From assembly GCF_000185365.1 (NCBI RefSeq), contig NZ_GL622241.1, positions 1,131,273-1,195,272 on the forward strand: DNA of 64,000 nucleotides, read 5' to 3'. The translations under genes and the position numbers were made by a program. The notes below the pieces were generated by a model. It was given only the letters and a program-made list of their open reading frames with translations, did not search any database and was not told where the DNA came from. The DNA is from Enterococcus italicus DSM 15952 (GTDB lineage: Bacteria > Bacillota > Bacilli > Lactobacillales > Enterococcaceae). Of this stretch, positions 27,880-39,436 are shown in pieces (positions within the stretch are counted from its first letter, which is position 1; each line of letters begins with the position of its first letter).

Positions 27880-28665
27880 ATGCGTACATTATTAGAAAAA
27901 ACAAGACAAATCAATGAGTTATTGCAACAAAAGAACACGTTTAATATGAAATCTGAGCTTCCTTATAATCAAATGGCTTTAATTTTAGGGGACATTTTGG
28001 ATAGCAATGCGTATATTATTAGTAGTAATGGGAATTTACTTGGGCTAAATGAAAAACATGACGTCAATAATGACCGAGTGAAAAACATGCTTGTCGAAAA
28101 ACAATTTCCGAAGACATACACCGATATGGTAGATCATTTAGGTAGCACATTAGCCAATATTCCAATTAGCAATGATATGACGGCCTTTCCAATTGAAAGC
28201 CGTGAACTGTATCCTAATGGCTTGACGACAGTTGTTCCAATTTATGGAGCAGGAGAACGTCTGGGTACAATTATCCTTTCACGGATTGAAGAAACATTTA
28301 GCGACGATGATCTGGTACTTGCGGAATATAGTGCGACCGTAGTTGGTATGCAATTTCTTTATCAACAGTCTCGTTCTATCGAAGAGGATGTCCGTAGTCT
28401 GACAGCTGTACAAATGGCGATTGGTACTTTATCTTATAGTGAACTAAAAGCGGTTCAAGCTATTTTTGAGGCTCTGGATGGCGATGAAGGTCGACTAACT
28501 GCCTCAAGCGTAGCAGATAAGATAGGAATTACCCGTTCAGTGATTGTCAATGCTCTACGTAAATTAGAGTCTGCCGGTATTATTGAATCACGTTCACTTG
28601 GAATGAAAGGCACCTACTTGAAAATATTAAACCAACGCTTTAAAGAGGAACTTGAAAAAGTATAG
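27880..28665 (+). CDS. codY: GTP- and branched-chain-amino-acid-sensing repressor CodY
   Basis: 261-aa global nutrient regulator. The N-terminal GAF domain (about 1-155) senses branched-chain amino acids; the C-terminal winged helix-turn-helix (about 200-240, ASSVADKIGITRSVIVNALR) binds AATTTTCWGAAAATT-type boxes. Full family length. AAGGAGGAA precedes the ATG. Last gene of the xerC-hslV-hslU-codY operon. A candidate CodY box lies at the operon promoter. Confidence 0.96.
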   Translation: MRTLLEKTRQINELLQQKNTFNMKSELPYNQMALILGDILDSNAYIISSNGNLLGLNEKHDVNNDRVKNMLVEKQFPKTYTDMVDHLGSTLANIPISNDMTAFPIESRELYPNGLTTVVPIYGAGERLGTIILSRIEETFSDDDLVLAEYSATVVGMQFLYQQSRSIEEDVRSLTAVQMAIGTLSYSELKAVQAIFEALDGDEGRLTASSVADKIGITRSVIVNALRKLESAGIIESRSLGMKGTYLKILNQRFKEELEKV

Positions 28666-28701
28666 ATAAGAAAATTTGAATCGTTAGGGGGAGTAGTAGT
28701 G

Positions 28702-29574
28702 ATGATTATCTTAGAAAATGAGCAGTATCGGGCAGAATTTGCAACAAAAGGGGCAGAATTACAGCATTTTATCGCAAAGAAAACAGGGATGGAATACATT
28801 TGGCAAGCAGATCCTGATAAATGGGGGCGACATGCGCCAATCTTATTTCCGATTGTCGGAGCATTAAAAAACGATCAATATCACTATCAAGATAAGAGTT
28901 ATACACTTCCTAGGCATGGCTTTGCTAGAGACAAGGAGTTTCAACTCGTTACGCAAACGCAAACGACAGCTACTTTCCGACTGACAGATGACGAAGAGAC
29001 GCGCAGTGTATACCCGTTTGCTTTCCAATTGGATGTCACCTACACACTTGTGGGCAATCAGTTGACAGTACATTACCATGTTCAAAATCCAGGCGAGGAC
29101 ACATGCTATTTTTCAATCGGTGCGCACCCAGCATTTCGTGTGCCATTGGAGCAGGATTTGGACTTTTCGGATTACTTTTTTACTGCGTACCCCGCTAAGT
29201 CAAGAACCATGATTCCGTTAGCAGGAAATTTAGTAGATTATGCCAATCGTACACTAGGACAAACCAATGCGCCCATTGATTTGACGCATGAATTATTTAA
29301 AAATGATGCATTAATATTTGAGACAAAAGGCCACAATGAATGGACCATCGAGTCAGAAAAATTACCGCATAAAATCACCCTCTCGTATGAAGGATTTCCT
29401 TATGTGGGTTTATGGTCGGCATATCCAAAACAGGCGGAATTTGTCTGCATTGAGCCTTGGTATGGTGTAGCAGATGCTTTAACGACAACGAGTAAATTAG
29501 AAGATAAGTTGGGTATCTGTCGATTAGAACCAACTGAAGATTTCCATGCAGAATATACTATTTCCGTTGAATAA
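28702..29574 (+). CDS. Aldose 1-epimerase family protein (LacX-like)
   Basis: 290-aa galactose-mutarotase-fold protein. Seen: the beta-rich N-terminus beginning ILENEQYRAEF, PILFPIVGAL (about 51-60), RHGFARDKEF (about 73), the catalytic-type His in SIGAHPAF (about 140) and the C-terminal CIEPWYGVAD (about 252). The LacX subgroup is suggested by length and motif spacing. The start is ATG 28702, with GGGGGA about ten bases upstream. The sugar substrate is unknown and no sugar operon surrounds it. Confidence 0.85.
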   Translation: MIILENEQYRAEFATKGAELQHFIAKKTGMEYIWQADPDKWGRHAPILFPIVGALKNDQYHYQDKSYTLPRHGFARDKEFQLVTQTQTTATFRLTDDEETRSVYPFAFQLDVTYTLVGNQLTVHYHVQNPGEDTCYFSIGAHPAFRVPLEQDLDFSDYFFTAYPAKSRTMIPLAGNLVDYANRTLGQTNAPIDLTHELFKNDALIFETKGHNEWTIESEKLPHKITLSYEGFPYVGLWSAYPKQAEFVCIEPWYGVADALTTTSKLEDKLGICRLEPTEDFHAEYTISVE

Positions 29575-29590
29575 GTGGGAAGCTATTTAG

Positions 29591-29641
29591 AAAAAAATCC
29601 GGACCAAGCCGTGTTGTAAATAGGGATTGGTGTCCGGATTT
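29591..29641. terminator. Bidirectional terminator between the epimerase gene and plsY
   Basis: AAATCCGGA plus CCAA on the left pair with TTGG plus TCCGGATTT on the right across a short bulge, between two convergent genes. Confidence 0.8.
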
Positions 29642-30281
29642 ATTCTTTCTTTTTAGCGGCTTGGAGGCCAAATGAGACTTTGCTTTCTGTACCATTTTTG
29701 ATGCGGGCAATGTTTTCTTTGTGACGGTAAAAAATGAATGCTGATACCCCGATGGCAATAATTGTTAATAACCAATTATGTGTTGGCAAAATAGCAGGCA
29801 CCCAATAGGGTAAAATGATGGTCGATAGCGTAATCAAGACGGCCGCAATCATGCTTGTCAGACTGACCGTGCTCGTTAGAAAAAGGAAGATAACAAAAAT
29901 TGCTGACGAATAAAGAAAAAATAGCGGATTGTACGCCAGTAACATCCCTGCACTCGTCGCGACCGCTTTTCCACCTTTAAAATGAGCAAAAATAGGGAAG
30001 GTATGGCCGATAATGGCGAACACACCAAACCATAGTGGATTAATCACTGTACTATGAAACAATACCGGTAGTAAAGTGGCCAATGTTCCTTTGGAGATAT
30101 CCATAATTAAGACAATAATCCCTGCTTGCTTTCCTAGCACACGGAAGGTATTTGTAGTACCAGTATTGCCGCTACCAAATTGGCGGATATCTTTTTTATA
30201 AAAAAGTTTCCCAATCCAAACACCTGATGGAATTGATCCTAATAAGTACGCACCAATAAATAATAATAGAATTTTAAACAT
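29640..30281 (-). CDS. plsY: Acyl-phosphate glycerol-3-phosphate acyltransferase PlsY
   Basis: 213-aa integral-membrane enzyme that starts phospholipid synthesis by acylating glycerol-3-phosphate from acyl phosphate. Seen: the N-terminal [21 protein letters not shown], then [16 protein letters not shown] (about 35-50), [17 protein letters not shown] (about 97-113) and several membrane helices. The start is set at 30281 because TAAGGAG lies just upstream on the - strand; a longer frame to 30317 would precede that site. The direction is opposite to parE, as often in Firmicutes. Confidence 0.93.
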   Translation of the reverse strand: MFKILLLFIGAYLLGSIPSGVWIGKLFYKKDIRQFGSGNTGTTNTFRVLGKQAGIIVLIMDISKGTLATLLPVLFHSTVINPLWFGVFAIIGHTFPIFAHFKGGKAVATSAGMLLAYNPLFFLYSSAIFVIFLFLTSTVSLTSMIAAVLITLSTIILPYWVPAILPTHNWLLTIIAIGVSAFIFYRHKENIARIKNGTESKVSFGLQAAKKKE

Positions 30282-30466
30282 AACTTCGCTCCTTATCTCT
30301 AAGTCAAATTTTATCATGAATTCATGTTTCTAACAATTTTTCCTACAAGCTTCTCATAAATTCATTTGAAACTCATAGGACAAGTAGGGTATGGCTTTTT
30401 TTTTTAATTTAGATAGAGTATGATAGGAGATGTTGCGAAATTTTAAACGATAAAGGAGAGCTGACT

Positions 30467-32473
30467 TTGGTAAAAAAATCCAATGAATATAATGATGCTT
30501 CAATCCAAGTATTAGAGGGGTTAGAAGCAGTTCGTAAAAGACCAGGTATGTATATCGGGTCGACAGATGCGCGCGGCTTACATCATTTAGTATATGAAGT
30601 CGTAGATAACGCAGTGGATGAAGCCCTCTCTGGATATGGCGATGAAATTAAAGTAATCATACATAAAGATGGTAGTATCAGTGTCCAAGATTTTGGTCGA
30701 GGGATGCCGGTCGGAATGCATACTTCAGGCATACCGACAGTCGAAGTGATTTTCACCGTCCTACATGCTGGTGGGAAATTTGGTCAAGGTGGCTACAAGA
30801 CATCAGGTGGTCTGCATGGTGTGGGTGCCAGTGTCGTAAATGCCCTGTCCGAATGGCTTGAAGTGCGAATTGTCCGCGATGGAATAGAGTATCGCCAGCG
30901 CTTTGTTAATGGTGGTCATCCAGAAGGGACATTAGAAAAAATCGGTAAGACCAAAGAAAAAAATGGGACGACTGTGCGCTTTCTACCTGATAAAGGGATT
31001 TTTTCAACGACGAAATTTTCTTATGATACGCTAGCAGAGCGATTAAGAGAGTCGGCCTTTTTACTACGGGGAGTAAAAATTTCTTTTACTGATTTACGCG
31101 AAGACGATAAAGAAGATGTGTTTCATTACGAAGAAGGCATTAAAGAATTTGTCGAATATTTAAATGAAGAGAAGGATGTTTTGACGCCAATTATTTATTT
31201 TTCTGGCGAAAAAGAAATGATTGAAGTTGAAGTGGCGCTTCAGTACAACGATGGTTTTTCGGAAACGATTTTATCGTTTGTTAATAATGTCCGCACAAAA
31301 GATGGCGGAACGCATGAAGCGGGGATGAAAGCTGCGTTAACCAAAGCTTTAAATGAATATGCCAGAAAGGTCGGTCTTTTAAAGGAAAAAGACCGTAACT
31401 TAGAAGGTAGTGATTTTAGAGAAGGCTTGTCAAGTGTGTTATCGATCCGCGTTCCGGAGCATTTGTTGCAGTTTGAAGGTCAAACCAAAGAAAAATTAGG
31501 AACACCTGCTGCTAGAACAGCTGTGGACAATGCTATTAGCGAGCAGCTAGGCTTCTATTTACAAGAAAATAACGAAATTAGTCAATTATTGGTTCGTAAA
31601 GCAATCAAAGCTCGCGAGGCTCGCGAAGCAGCACGTAAGGCGCGGGAAGAAAGTCGTAATGGCAAGAAAAAGAAAAAAGGTGAATCTTTACTTTCAGGAA
31701 AATTGACGCCAGCACAGTCCAAAAATCCAAAGAAAAATGAATTGTATTTGGTCGAAGGAGACTCTGCGGGCGGATCGGCAAAACAAGGCCGTGATCGCAA
31801 GTTCCAAGCGATTCTGCCACTGCGAGGAAAAGTAATCAATACCGAAAAAGCGAAAATGCAAGATATCTTGAAAAATGAAGAAATCAATACGATGATCTAT
31901 ACAATTGGTGCAGGTGTCGGTCCAGAGTTCTCCATTGAGGATTGTAACTATGACAAAATTATTATCATGACGGATGCTGATACCGATGGAGCACACATTC
32001 AAGTCTTGTTATTGACGTTCTTCTATCGCTACATGAAGCCATTAATTGAAGCTGGAAAAGTCTACATCGCCTTGCCACCATTGTACAAAGTATCTAAAGG
32101 CACTGGCAAAAAAGAAGTCATTGAATACGCGTGGACGGATGAAGAATTGCAGACAGTTACAGAAAAAGTCGGTCGGGGCTATATGTTACAACGCTACAAA
32201 GGTCTTGGAGAAATGAATGCCGATCAGTTGTGGGAGACGACGATGGATCCCGAGACGCGGACGTTGGTGCAAGTCAGAATTGATGATCCGGCTCAAGCTG
32301 AACGACGCGTGACTACTTTGATGGGTGATAAGGTCGAACCACGAAGAAAATGGATCGAAAGTCATGTGCAATTTTCTTTAGAAGAGGACGGTAGTCTCCT
32401 TGACTCGGTCGAAGAAAAACCAGTGAATCGGCCAGCATATTCTGTTGAGGATATAAGTTTATTTGAAGGATAG
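30467..32473 (+). CDS. parE: DNA topoisomerase IV subunit B
   Basis: 668-aa GHKL ATPase subunit of topoisomerase IV. Seen: [17 protein letters not shown] (about 19-35), the ATP-binding [10 protein letters not shown] and [15 protein letters not shown], a transducer domain, and the TOPRIM motif [18 protein letters not shown] (about 427-444) followed by [12 protein letters not shown]. It is assigned as ParE because it is directly followed by parC. Initiation is at TTG 30467, with AAAGGAGAG at 30452-30460. Stop and parC start are 11 bases apart. Confidence 0.95.
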   Translation: MVKKSNEYNDASIQVLEGLEAVRKRPGMYIGSTDARGLHHLVYEVVDNAVDEALSGYGDEIKVIIHKDGSISVQDFGRGMPVGMHTSGIPTVEVIFTVLHAGGKFGQGGYKTSGGLHGVGASVVNALSEWLEVRIVRDGIEYRQRFVNGGHPEGTLEKIGKTKEKNGTTVRFLPDKGIFSTTKFSYDTLAERLRESAFLLRGVKISFTDLREDDKEDVFHYEEGIKEFVEYLNEEKDVLTPIIYFSGEKEMIEVEVALQYNDGFSETILSFVNNVRTKDGGTHEAGMKAALTKALNEYARKVGLLKEKDRNLEGSDFREGLSSVLSIRVPEHLLQFEGQTKEKLGTPAARTAVDNAISEQLGFYLQENNEISQLLVRKAIKAREAREAARKAREESRNGKKKKKGESLLSGKLTPAQSKNPKKNELYLVEGDSAGGSAKQGRDRKFQAILPLRGKVINTEKAKMQDILKNEEINTMIYTIGAGVGPEFSIEDCNYDKIIIMTDADTDGAHIQVLLLTFFYRYMKPLIEAGKVYIALPPLYKVSKGTGKKEVIEYAWTDEELQTVTEKVGRGYMLQRYKGLGEMNADQLWETTMDPETRTLVQVRIDDPAQAERRVTTLMGDKVEPRRKWIESHVQFSLEEDGSLLDSVEEKPVNRPAYSVEDISLFEG

Positions 32474-32484
32474 GAGCTGATTTT

Positions 32485-34938
32485 TTGGAAAAAAAACACA
32501 GCATTCAAGAATTAACATTAGAAGAAGTGATGGGTGATCGTTTCGGTCGCTATTCAAAATATATTATTCAAGAGCGTGCATTACCTGATATTCGCGATGG
32601 CTTAAAACCAGTCCAACGCAGAATTTTGTTTGCGATGCATCAAGACGGCAATACCGCTGAAAAGAGCTTTCGGAAATCAGCTAAATCAGTCGGAAATATT
32701 ATGGGAAATTACCATCCTCATGGTGATAGTAGTATTTATGAAGCAATGGTCCGAATGAGTCAAGATTGGAAATTGCGCAATGTGTTAATCGAAATGCATG
32801 GAAACAACGGGAGTATGGATGGTGATCCACCGGCTGCGATGAGGTACACGGAAGCACGACTATCAAAGGTAAGTAGCGAGCTATTACGAGATATTGACAA
32901 AGAAACAGTCGAATTTGTCTGGAATTTTGACGATACCGAAAAAGAGCCGACTGTTTTGCCATCAATGTTCCCTAATTTATTGGTTAATGGCTCGACAGGG
33001 ATTTCTGCGGGGTATGCCACGGAAATTCCGACTCATAATCTGGGTGAAGTTATCGATGGGACGATTTACCTTATTGATCATCCCGATGCTTCATTGGAAA
33101 AACTAATGACCTTTATTCCTGGACCTGATTTTCCGACAGGTGGTATTTTACAAGGTGCCGATGAGATTAAAAAAGCGTATGAAACTGGTAAAGGGAAAGT
33201 TATTTTACGTTCTAAAACACGAATTGAAGAGCTAAAAGGCGGCAAACAACAAATCGTCATCTCTGAAATTCCTTATGAAGTGAATAAAGCCAATCTTGTC
33301 AAACGTATGGATGAAATTCGCATCAATAAAAAAATTGAAGGAATTGCCGAAGTGCGTGATGAAAGTGATCGCACCGGTCTTCAAATCGTTGTAGAACTAA
33401 AAAAAGAAGTAAATGCAGAAGGTATTTTGAATTATTTGTTTAAAAATACCGATCTACAAGTAAACTATAACTTTAATATGGTCGCGATTGATCAGATGCG
33501 GCCCAAACAAGTCGGCTTAAAGCAAATGCTAAGTAGCTACGTCGCCCATCGACAATCAGTCATCTTGCGTCGCAGTGAGTATGATTTAAAGAAAGCTCTC
33601 GCACGTCAACATATTGTCGACGGTTTGATCAAAGCGTTATCGATTTTAGACGAAGTGATTAAAACAATCCGTAAAAGTAAAGACAAACGAGATGCCAAAA
33701 ACAATTTGATTTTGGCGCATGCCTTTACTCAAGAGCAGGCTGAAGCCATCGTTACTTTACAGCTCTACCGTTTAACAAATACAGATATTACACAATTGCA
33801 GCAAGAAGCAGAAGAATTATTAGCTACGATTGCTGAATTGCAAAAAATTATCCAAGATTCAACTGAATTGTTCAAAGTGATGAAAAAAGAATTACGAGAA
33901 GTGAAGAAACAATATCAGTCAGAGCGCTTGACCGTTATCGAAGCAGAAGTAACTGAACTGACGATTGATACCGAAATATTGGTCGCTCAAGAAGATGTGA
34001 TGGTGGTCGTTACGCGTGAGGGCTATGTGAAACGTAGTAGTCTGCGCTCATATAGTGCATCAAACAATGAAGAAGCCGGGATGAAAGAGTCGGATGTCGT
34101 TGTCTATAAGGGGCAATTAAATACCTTAGATCACTTGTTACTTGTCACCGACAAAGGCAATATGATCTATCGGCCAGTTCATGAATTGCCTGATTTGCGA
34201 TGGAAAGATGTAGGGGAGCACCTATCGCAAGCTCTAACTACATTAAAAATTGAAGAAAATATTTTGACAGTTCTACCATACAAACAATTAAGTACAACAC
34301 AAGAATTACTTATTTTAACTCAAGCAGGGATGATTAAGCGCACGAAATTAAGCGAGTTCACCCCTTGGCGGACGTACAAAACACGACCACTGCCTTTTAT
34401 CACCTTAAAACAAGAAGAGGATAAAGTTATTTCGGTCATGGTGATTGAACCACAAGAAATCGCTACACAAGATATCTTTATGGTATCCAATCGGGCGTAT
34501 GGCTTGCGATATGCTGTAACGGATGTACCGGTAGTTGGCCCGAGAGCTGCCGGTGTGAAAGCGATGAATTTGAAAGAAGACGATGCCACTGTCGTACAAG
34601 CTATTTTAGTACATACAGACGGTGATACACCTGTCGTGATTATTACCCAAAGAGGTGCAGCGAAACGCATGTTAGCACAAGAATTGCCTCAAACATCGCG
34701 TGCGCAAAGAGGGATAATGGTTTTAAGGGAACTTAAAAATCATCCGCATCGGATTATCTATATGGGCCTTGGTGATGAAACAGAATTACTCTTGACCAAT
34801 CAAAAAGGCGACAAAAAAGAAGTACAGGCCAATCAGTTCCCAATTGCTGATCGAACGTCTAATGGCTCATTCGTACTTGATGAAAAATCAGGTGGCACTA
34901 TCGTTTCTGTCGATGAGCTACCAAATAAACTGTTATAA
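32485..34938 (+). CDS. parC: DNA topoisomerase IV subunit A
   Basis: 817-aa DNA-cleaving subunit of topoisomerase IV; separates daughter chromosomes and is a quinolone target. Seen: [19 protein letters not shown], the quinolone region [12 protein letters not shown] with Ser and Glu at the usual resistance sites (unmutated type), the catalytic Tyr in [11 protein letters not shown], and a C-terminal beta-pinwheel domain (about 490-810). It starts at TTG 32485 after TAGGAG, which overlaps the parE stop. Both subunit genes use TTG. Confidence 0.96.
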   Translation: MEKKHSIQELTLEEVMGDRFGRYSKYIIQERALPDIRDGLKPVQRRILFAMHQDGNTAEKSFRKSAKSVGNIMGNYHPHGDSSIYEAMVRMSQDWKLRNVLIEMHGNNGSMDGDPPAAMRYTEARLSKVSSELLRDIDKETVEFVWNFDDTEKEPTVLPSMFPNLLVNGSTGISAGYATEIPTHNLGEVIDGTIYLIDHPDASLEKLMTFIPGPDFPTGGILQGADEIKKAYETGKGKVILRSKTRIEELKGGKQQIVISEIPYEVNKANLVKRMDEIRINKKIEGIAEVRDESDRTGLQIVVELKKEVNAEGILNYLFKNTDLQVNYNFNMVAIDQMRPKQVGLKQMLSSYVAHRQSVILRRSEYDLKKALARQHIVDGLIKALSILDEVIKTIRKSKDKRDAKNNLILAHAFTQEQAEAIVTLQLYRLTNTDITQLQQEAEELLATIAELQKIIQDSTELFKVMKKELREVKKQYQSERLTVIEAEVTELTIDTEILVAQEDVMVVVTREGYVKRSSLRSYSASNNEEAGMKESDVVVYKGQLNTLDHLLLVTDKGNMIYRPVHELPDLRWKDVGEHLSQALTTLKIEENILTVLPYKQLSTTQELLILTQAGMIKRTKLSEFTPWRTYKTRPLPFITLKQEEDKVISVMVIEPQEIATQDIFMVSNRAYGLRYAVTDVPVVGPRAAGVKAMNLKEDDATVVQAILVHTDGDTPVVIITQRGAAKRMLAQELPQTSRAQRGIMVLRELKNHPHRIIYMGLGDETELLLTNQKGDKKEVQANQFPIADRTSNGSFVLDEKSGGTIVSVDELPNKLL

Positions 34939-34946
34939 AAATAACG

Positions 34947-34990
34947 AAACACTAGCAAACTGTTGCAAAACAGATTGCTAGTGTTTTTCT
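34947..34990 (+). terminator. Terminator after parC
   Basis: AAACACTAGCAA (34947-34958) pairs perfectly with TTGCTAGTGTTT (34975-34986), then T-run. Confidence 0.9.
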
Positions 34991-34994
34991 CATA

Positions 34995-35011
34995 TTGTGA
35001 TTGATTCACGT
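34995..35011 (+). promoter_or_regulatory. Rex-like inverted repeat upstream of pflB (tentative)
   Basis: TTGTGA then five bases then TCACGT. The first half matches a Rex half-site, but the spacer is one base short of the usual six and the last bases deviate. It lies about 115 bases before the pflB -35. Confidence 0.25.
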
Positions 35012-35117
35012 GTATTTTTCTTGTTTTTAAATAAGTATTTCACAATCATAAACGCTGATAAATAAAGGTTTCTAAAAATAAACTATAAAAAAAGCCTTAA
35101 AATGTTAAAAAATCACG

Positions 35118-35132
35118 TTGAAAACACTTGCA
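35118..35132 (+). promoter_or_regulatory. Candidate cre (CcpA) site at the pflB promoter
   Basis: TTGAAAACACTTGCA matches the cre pattern WTGNAANCGNTNWCA with two mismatches and overlaps the -35 of pflB. Confidence 0.35.
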
Positions 35133-35155
35133 TAAAAGGGGTTATGTGTTATACT
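35128..35155 (+). promoter_or_regulatory. Promoter for pflB
   Basis: TTGCAT (35128-35133), a 16-base spacer and TATACT (35150-35155), then about 50 bases of leader and a strong AAGGAGG before the ATG. Confidence 0.7.
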
Positions 35156-35204
35156 AATCACGTAAAAGCTGTTACACAAAAACAGTTATAAGGAGGACCA
35201 GAAA

Positions 35205-37484
35205 ATGGCAGTCGAAACAACTAATGTAAAAGCAACAAACAAAGCATGGGATGGTTTTACAGGCGGACATTGGCAAAATGAAATTAACACACGGGACTTT
35301 ATTCAAAAGAACTACACAGAGTACAAAGGGGATGACAGCTTCTTAGAACCTATCGCGCCAAGTACTGACAAATTATGGACGAAACTGCAAGAATTATTCG
35401 AAGTAGAACATGAACAAAATGGTGTTTATGATATGGATAACAATATCCCATCAACACTTACTTCACATGGAGCAGGCTACTTAATTAAAGAAGAAGAAAA
35501 AATTGTTGGTCTACAAACTGACAAACCTTTGAAACAAGCATTCCAACCATTTGGTGGTATTAAAATGGCAAACAATGCGTTGACTTCAAATGGTTATGAA
35601 GTTGATGAAAACATGACAAAAGTTTTCACTGAATGGCGTAAAACACATAACCAAGGTGTATTTGATGCGTACACTCCAGAAATGCGTTTAGCACGTAAAA
35701 ACAAAATTATCACTGGCCTACCAGATGCATATGGCCGTGGTCGTATTATTGGTGATTATCGTCGTATCGCATTATATGGTATTGATTTCTTAATGGAACA
35801 AAAGAAAAAAGATCATGACAACTGCGGAAGCAACGTTATGCTTGACGATGTCATTCGTCTACGTGAAGAAATTTCAGAACAATATCGTGCTTTAGCTGAC
35901 TTGAAGAAAATGGCAGCTTCATACGGATTTGATATTTCACGTCCAGCTGAAAATGCACAAGAAGCAATCCAATGGTTATACTTTGGTTACCTTGGTGCAA
36001 TCAAAGCTCAAAACGGTGCGGCAATGTCTATCGGTCGTATCTCAGCCTTCTTAGATATTTATATTCAACGTGACTTAGAACGCGGTGACATTACTGAATT
36101 TGAAGCGCAAGAATTAGTTGACCATTTAATTATGAAATTACGTATGGTGAAATTTGCGCGTACACCAGAATACAACTCATTATTCTCTGGTTACCCAATT
36201 TGGGCTACATTATCAATCGCTGGTATGGGTATCGATGGACGTTCATTAGTGACAAAAAATGATTTCCGTATCCTTCATACATTGACAAATATGGGGCCTT
36301 CTCCAGAACCAAACTTAACAGTATTGTATTCTTCACATTTACCTGAAGGGTTCCGTACTTACGCAGCAAAAATTGCGAAAGAAAGTTCTTCAATCCAATT
36401 TGAAAATGATGATTTGCTTCGTGCAAATTGGGGATCTGATGATTGCGCCATCGCTTGTTGTGTATCTGCAACAGTGGTTGGTAAAGATATGCAATTCTTC
36501 GGTGCCCGTGCAAACTTAGTGAAAGCTGTTCTTTATGCAATTAACGGTTGCCAAGATGAAAAAACAAAAATGCAAGTTGGTCCACGTTTCCGTCGTATGG
36601 AAGGTGAAACCCTTGATTTCGATGAATTCATGGAAAACTACAAACAAACATTAGACTGGTTAGCAGAACTTTATGTGAACACATTAAATATTATTCACTA
36701 CATGCATGATAAATATGCATATGAAGCTGCACAATTAGCTTTAATGGATACTGATTTGAAACGGACATTTGCTACAGGTATTGCAGGTATTTCTCATGCG
36801 ACAGATAGCATCATGGCAATCAAATACGGTAACGTGAAAGTGATTCGCGACGAAGACGGCATGGCTGTTGACTATGTACCGCAAAATGAGTTCCCAACTT
36901 ACGGAAATGATAATGAAGAAGCAGATGCAATGGCTAACTGGATTCTTGATTACTTCATGACTCAAATCAAACGTCAACATACTTACCGTAACTCAACACC
37001 TACAACTTCATTATTGACAATTACTTCAAATGTTGTTTATGGTAAAGCTACAGGTAATACTCCTGACGGCCGTCGTGCAGGTAAACCATTAGCACCAGGT
37101 GCAAACCCAAGTTACCAAGATGGCAAATTTTTAGGTGAAAAGAATGGTTTATTAGCATCATTAAACTCAACTGCGCGCTTAGAATATGAACACGCACGCG
37201 ATGGTATCTCTAATACTCAAACAATTAATCCTAATGGTTTAGGTAAAGATGATACAACTCGTATTAATAACTTACGTAACGTTTTAGATGGCTACTTTGA
37301 TAAAGGCGGTTACCATATCAACGTGAACGTATTTACAAATGAATTATTATTAGATGCACAAAAACATCCAGAAAAATATCCAAACTTGACTATTCGAGTT
37401 TCAGGATATGCTGTGAAGTTCCGTGACTTAACACCTGAACAACAAGCAGATGTTATTTCAAGAACATCTCATGATCATATGTAA
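35205..37484 (+). CDS. pflB: Formate C-acetyltransferase (pyruvate formate-lyase)
   Basis: 759-aa glycyl-radical enzyme splitting pyruvate with CoA into acetyl-CoA and formate during anaerobic mixed-acid fermentation. Seen: the active-site Cys-Cys pair in [11 protein letters not shown] (about 413-423) and the glycyl-radical loop [10 protein letters not shown] (about 730-739) near the C-terminus. Full length. Its codon choice is more uniform than that of its neighbours, as in a highly expressed gene. AAGGAGGACC precedes the ATG. The activase gene follows after a GU-rich terminator hairpin. Confidence 0.97.
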   Translation: MAVETTNVKATNKAWDGFTGGHWQNEINTRDFIQKNYTEYKGDDSFLEPIAPSTDKLWTKLQELFEVEHEQNGVYDMDNNIPSTLTSHGAGYLIKEEEKIVGLQTDKPLKQAFQPFGGIKMANNALTSNGYEVDENMTKVFTEWRKTHNQGVFDAYTPEMRLARKNKIITGLPDAYGRGRIIGDYRRIALYGIDFLMEQKKKDHDNCGSNVMLDDVIRLREEISEQYRALADLKKMAASYGFDISRPAENAQEAIQWLYFGYLGAIKAQNGAAMSIGRISAFLDIYIQRDLERGDITEFEAQELVDHLIMKLRMVKFARTPEYNSLFSGYPIWATLSIAGMGIDGRSLVTKNDFRILHTLTNMGPSPEPNLTVLYSSHLPEGFRTYAAKIAKESSSIQFENDDLLRANWGSDDCAIACCVSATVVGKDMQFFGARANLVKAVLYAINGCQDEKTKMQVGPRFRRMEGETLDFDEFMENYKQTLDWLAELYVNTLNIIHYMHDKYAYEAAQLALMDTDLKRTFATGIAGISHATDSIMAIKYGNVKVIRDEDGMAVDYVPQNEFPTYGNDNEEADAMANWILDYFMTQIKRQHTYRNSTPTTSLLTITSNVVYGKATGNTPDGRRAGKPLAPGANPSYQDGKFLGEKNGLLASLNSTARLEYEHARDGISNTQTINPNGLGKDDTTRINNLRNVLDGYFDKGGYHINVNVFTNELLLDAQKHPEKYPNLTIRVSGYAVKFRDLTPEQQADVISRTSHDHM

Positions 37485-37494
37485 GAAGAGATGG

Positions 37495-37529
37495 GGTGGC
37501 AGTCTTGTTGATTGTCACCTTCTTTTTTA
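37495..37529 (+). terminator. Terminator between pflB and pflA
   Basis: GGTGGCAGTC (37495-37504) pairs with GATTGTCACC (37510-37519) in ten pairs including two G-T, with a five-base loop and T-run. It probably lowers pflA relative to pflB by partial read-through. Confidence 0.75.
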
Positions 37530-37545
37530 GAGAAGAGGGATTTTT

Positions 37546-38313
37546 ATGATTACCGAAGTGAAAGGTAGAATTCATTCAACTGAAAATTTTGGGACGGTAG
37601 ATGGACCAGGAGTAAGATTTGTGATATTCTCGCAAGGTTGTCGCATGCGTTGCCAGTTTTGCCACAATCCAGACACATGGAAGATAGATGATCCAAAAGC
37701 TTCACTGCGATCTGCGGATGATGTGTTAGCTGAAGCGCTAAAGTATCAGTCCTATTGGGGTGAAAAAGGCGGCATCACAGTCAGTGGGGGTGAACCTTTG
37801 TTGCAACTGGATTTCCTCCTTGATTTATTTAAAAAGGCGAAAGCAAAGGGAATTCATACGACCATCGACACTTGCGGCAAACCGTTTACAAGGGAAGAAC
37901 CATTTTTTAGTAAATTTGAAGAGCTAATGAATTATACTGACTTGCTTTTGTTTGATATTAAACATATCGATAACGAAGCGCACAAAAGATTAACTTCGCT
38001 AGGTAATGAAAATATTCTCGAAATGGCGAAATATTTATCAGAAATCAACAAACCAGTCTGGATTCGCCATGTCCTAGTTCCTTTTCGAAGTGATTACGAT
38101 GAATTTTTAATTCGTTTGGATGCCTTTATTAAGACGTTGAACAATGTTGATAAGGTAGAAATTTTACCGTATCATACGATGGGAAAATTCAAGTGGGATG
38201 AAATGGGGTTAAAGTATCCATTGGAAGGAATTGAACCTCCTACTGATGATCGTGTTCAAAATGCGAAAAATTTGCTCCATGTGAATGACTATCAAGGATA
38301 TTTAACAAGATAA
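37546..38313 (+). CDS. pflA: Pyruvate formate-lyase 1-activating enzyme
   Basis: 255-aa radical-SAM activase that generates the glycyl radical on PflB. Seen: the cluster-binding motif [14 protein letters not shown] (CxxxCxxC, about 29-42), SGGEPLLQ (about 82-89) for SAM binding, and [11 protein letters not shown] (about 131). Full family length. The start ATG has AGAGGGA upstream. Placement directly after pflB supports its pairing. Confidence 0.96.
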   Translation: MITEVKGRIHSTENFGTVDGPGVRFVIFSQGCRMRCQFCHNPDTWKIDDPKASLRSADDVLAEALKYQSYWGEKGGITVSGGEPLLQLDFLLDLFKKAKAKGIHTTIDTCGKPFTREEPFFSKFEELMNYTDLLLFDIKHIDNEAHKRLTSLGNENILEMAKYLSEINKPVWIRHVLVPFRSDYDEFLIRLDAFIKTLNNVDKVEILPYHTMGKFKWDEMGLKYPLEGIEPPTDDRVQNAKNLLHVNDYQGYLTR

Positions 38314-38318
38314 AGTGC

Positions 38319-38358
38319 AACAAGATAAGAAATGCTATTTTCTTATCTTGTTTTTTTT
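38319..38358 (+). terminator. Terminator after pflA
   Basis: AACAAGATAAGAAA (38319-38332) pairs perfectly with TTTCTTATCTTGTT (38339-38352), then T-run. TGCTATCAT directly after it (38358-38366) can serve as an extended -10 for ppaC. Confidence 0.9.
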
Positions 38359-38398
38359 GCTATCATTAAAAGCGATAAGAAAGAATGGAGAGATCGTC

Positions 38399-39322
38399 AT
38401 GTCAAAAACTTTAGTCTTCGGGCACCAAAATCCAGATACCGATGCAATCGGAGCGGCAATTGCTTTTGCCCATTTACAAAATGCACTAGGAAAGGATGTT
38501 GAAGCTGTCGCATTAGGAACACCTAATGAAGAAACACAATTTGCATTATCAACATTTGGACTAGAAGCACCTCGTGTGATTACAAGTGTGAAACCAGAGG
38601 CCGATAGCGTGATGCTAGTTGACCACAATGAATTTCAACAAAGTGCAGTCGATATCGCTGATGTTGCTATTTTATCTGTTGTGGATCATCACAGAATTGC
38701 TAACTTTGAAACAGCCAATCCTTTATACTATCGTGCTGAACCAGTTGGATGCACAAGTACGATTGTCTTGAAACTATACAAAGAAGCCAATGTTTCTGTC
38801 CCTAAAGAAATCGCAGGAATCATGCTATCGGCTATCGTGTCAGATACATTATTATTTAAATCACCCACTTGTACGCCAGAAGACGTTGCTGCTGCAAAAG
38901 AATTAGCAGAAATTGCGGCTGTCAATGTAGAAAGCTATGGCTTAGACATGTTAAAAGCGGGTACGAATTTAAGTACGAAATCCGTTGATACATTATTAGA
39001 GCTTGATGCAAAAAGCTTCCCAATGGGCGATAAAAAGGTTCGTATCGCGCAGGTGAATACGGTAGACATCGCAGAAGTATTAGAGCGTCAAGCAGAATTT
39101 GAACAAGTCATGGCGGCTGAAAATGGACGTAACGGGTACGACTTGTTCTTGTTAGTCATTACCAATATTTTAGATAGCGATTCAGAATTGCTTGTTGTCG
39201 GCGAACCCAAAGCTAACGTGGAAGAAGCATTTGGTGTGACACTAAATAACAATCGGGCCTTTTTACCAGGTGTAGTTTCTCGTAAAAAACAAATCGTTCC
39301 ACAATTGACTGAAACATTTTAA
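38399..39322 (+). CDS. ppaC: Manganese-dependent inorganic pyrophosphatase (family II)
   Basis: 307-aa DHH-family enzyme hydrolysing pyrophosphate, which pulls biosynthetic reactions forward. Seen: [11 protein letters not shown] (about 8-18), LVDHNEF (about 73), VDHHRIANF (about 95-103) with the DHH motif, and the C-terminal SRKKQIVP (about 295). ATG 38399 is chosen because GGAGAG at 38387-38392 precedes it. The frame stays open upstream to 38315 only because it runs through the pflA terminator. Confidence 0.95.
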   Translation: MSKTLVFGHQNPDTDAIGAAIAFAHLQNALGKDVEAVALGTPNEETQFALSTFGLEAPRVITSVKPEADSVMLVDHNEFQQSAVDIADVAILSVVDHHRIANFETANPLYYRAEPVGCTSTIVLKLYKEANVSVPKEIAGIMLSAIVSDTLLFKSPTCTPEDVAAAKELAEIAAVNVESYGLDMLKAGTNLSTKSVDTLLELDAKSFPMGDKKVRIAQVNTVDIAEVLERQAEFEQVMAAENGRNGYDLFLLVITNILDSDSELLVVGEPKANVEEAFGVTLNNNRAFLPGVVSRKKQIVPQLTETF

Positions 39323-39357
39323 TAGATTTAATTGAGTGAATACGATAGTTTAATCGG

Positions 39358-39413
39358 GTGTGATGAATCAATCTAAGCGTTTGCTTACTGGGATTGATTC
39401 TCACGCTTTTTTT
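39358..39413 (+). terminator. Terminator after ppaC
   Basis: GTGTGA-GAATCAATC type left arm (one bulged T) pairs with GGATTGATTCTCACGC on the right, followed by seven T. Confidence 0.8.
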
Positions 39414-39436
39414 ATGAATGAACTGGAGGTGTCCGA

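Noticed and set aside
32485-34938. Quinolone-resistance mutation in parC
   Set aside because: The GDSSIYE segment has the unmutated Ser and Glu.
34995-35011. Rex operator as a firm call
   Set aside because: The spacer is five rather than six bases and the second half deviates, so it is listed only as tentative.
38315-38398. 28-residue N-terminal extension of the pyrophosphatase
   Set aside because: The extension would be translated from the pflA terminator. GGAGAG places the start at 38399, matching the usual family N-terminus.
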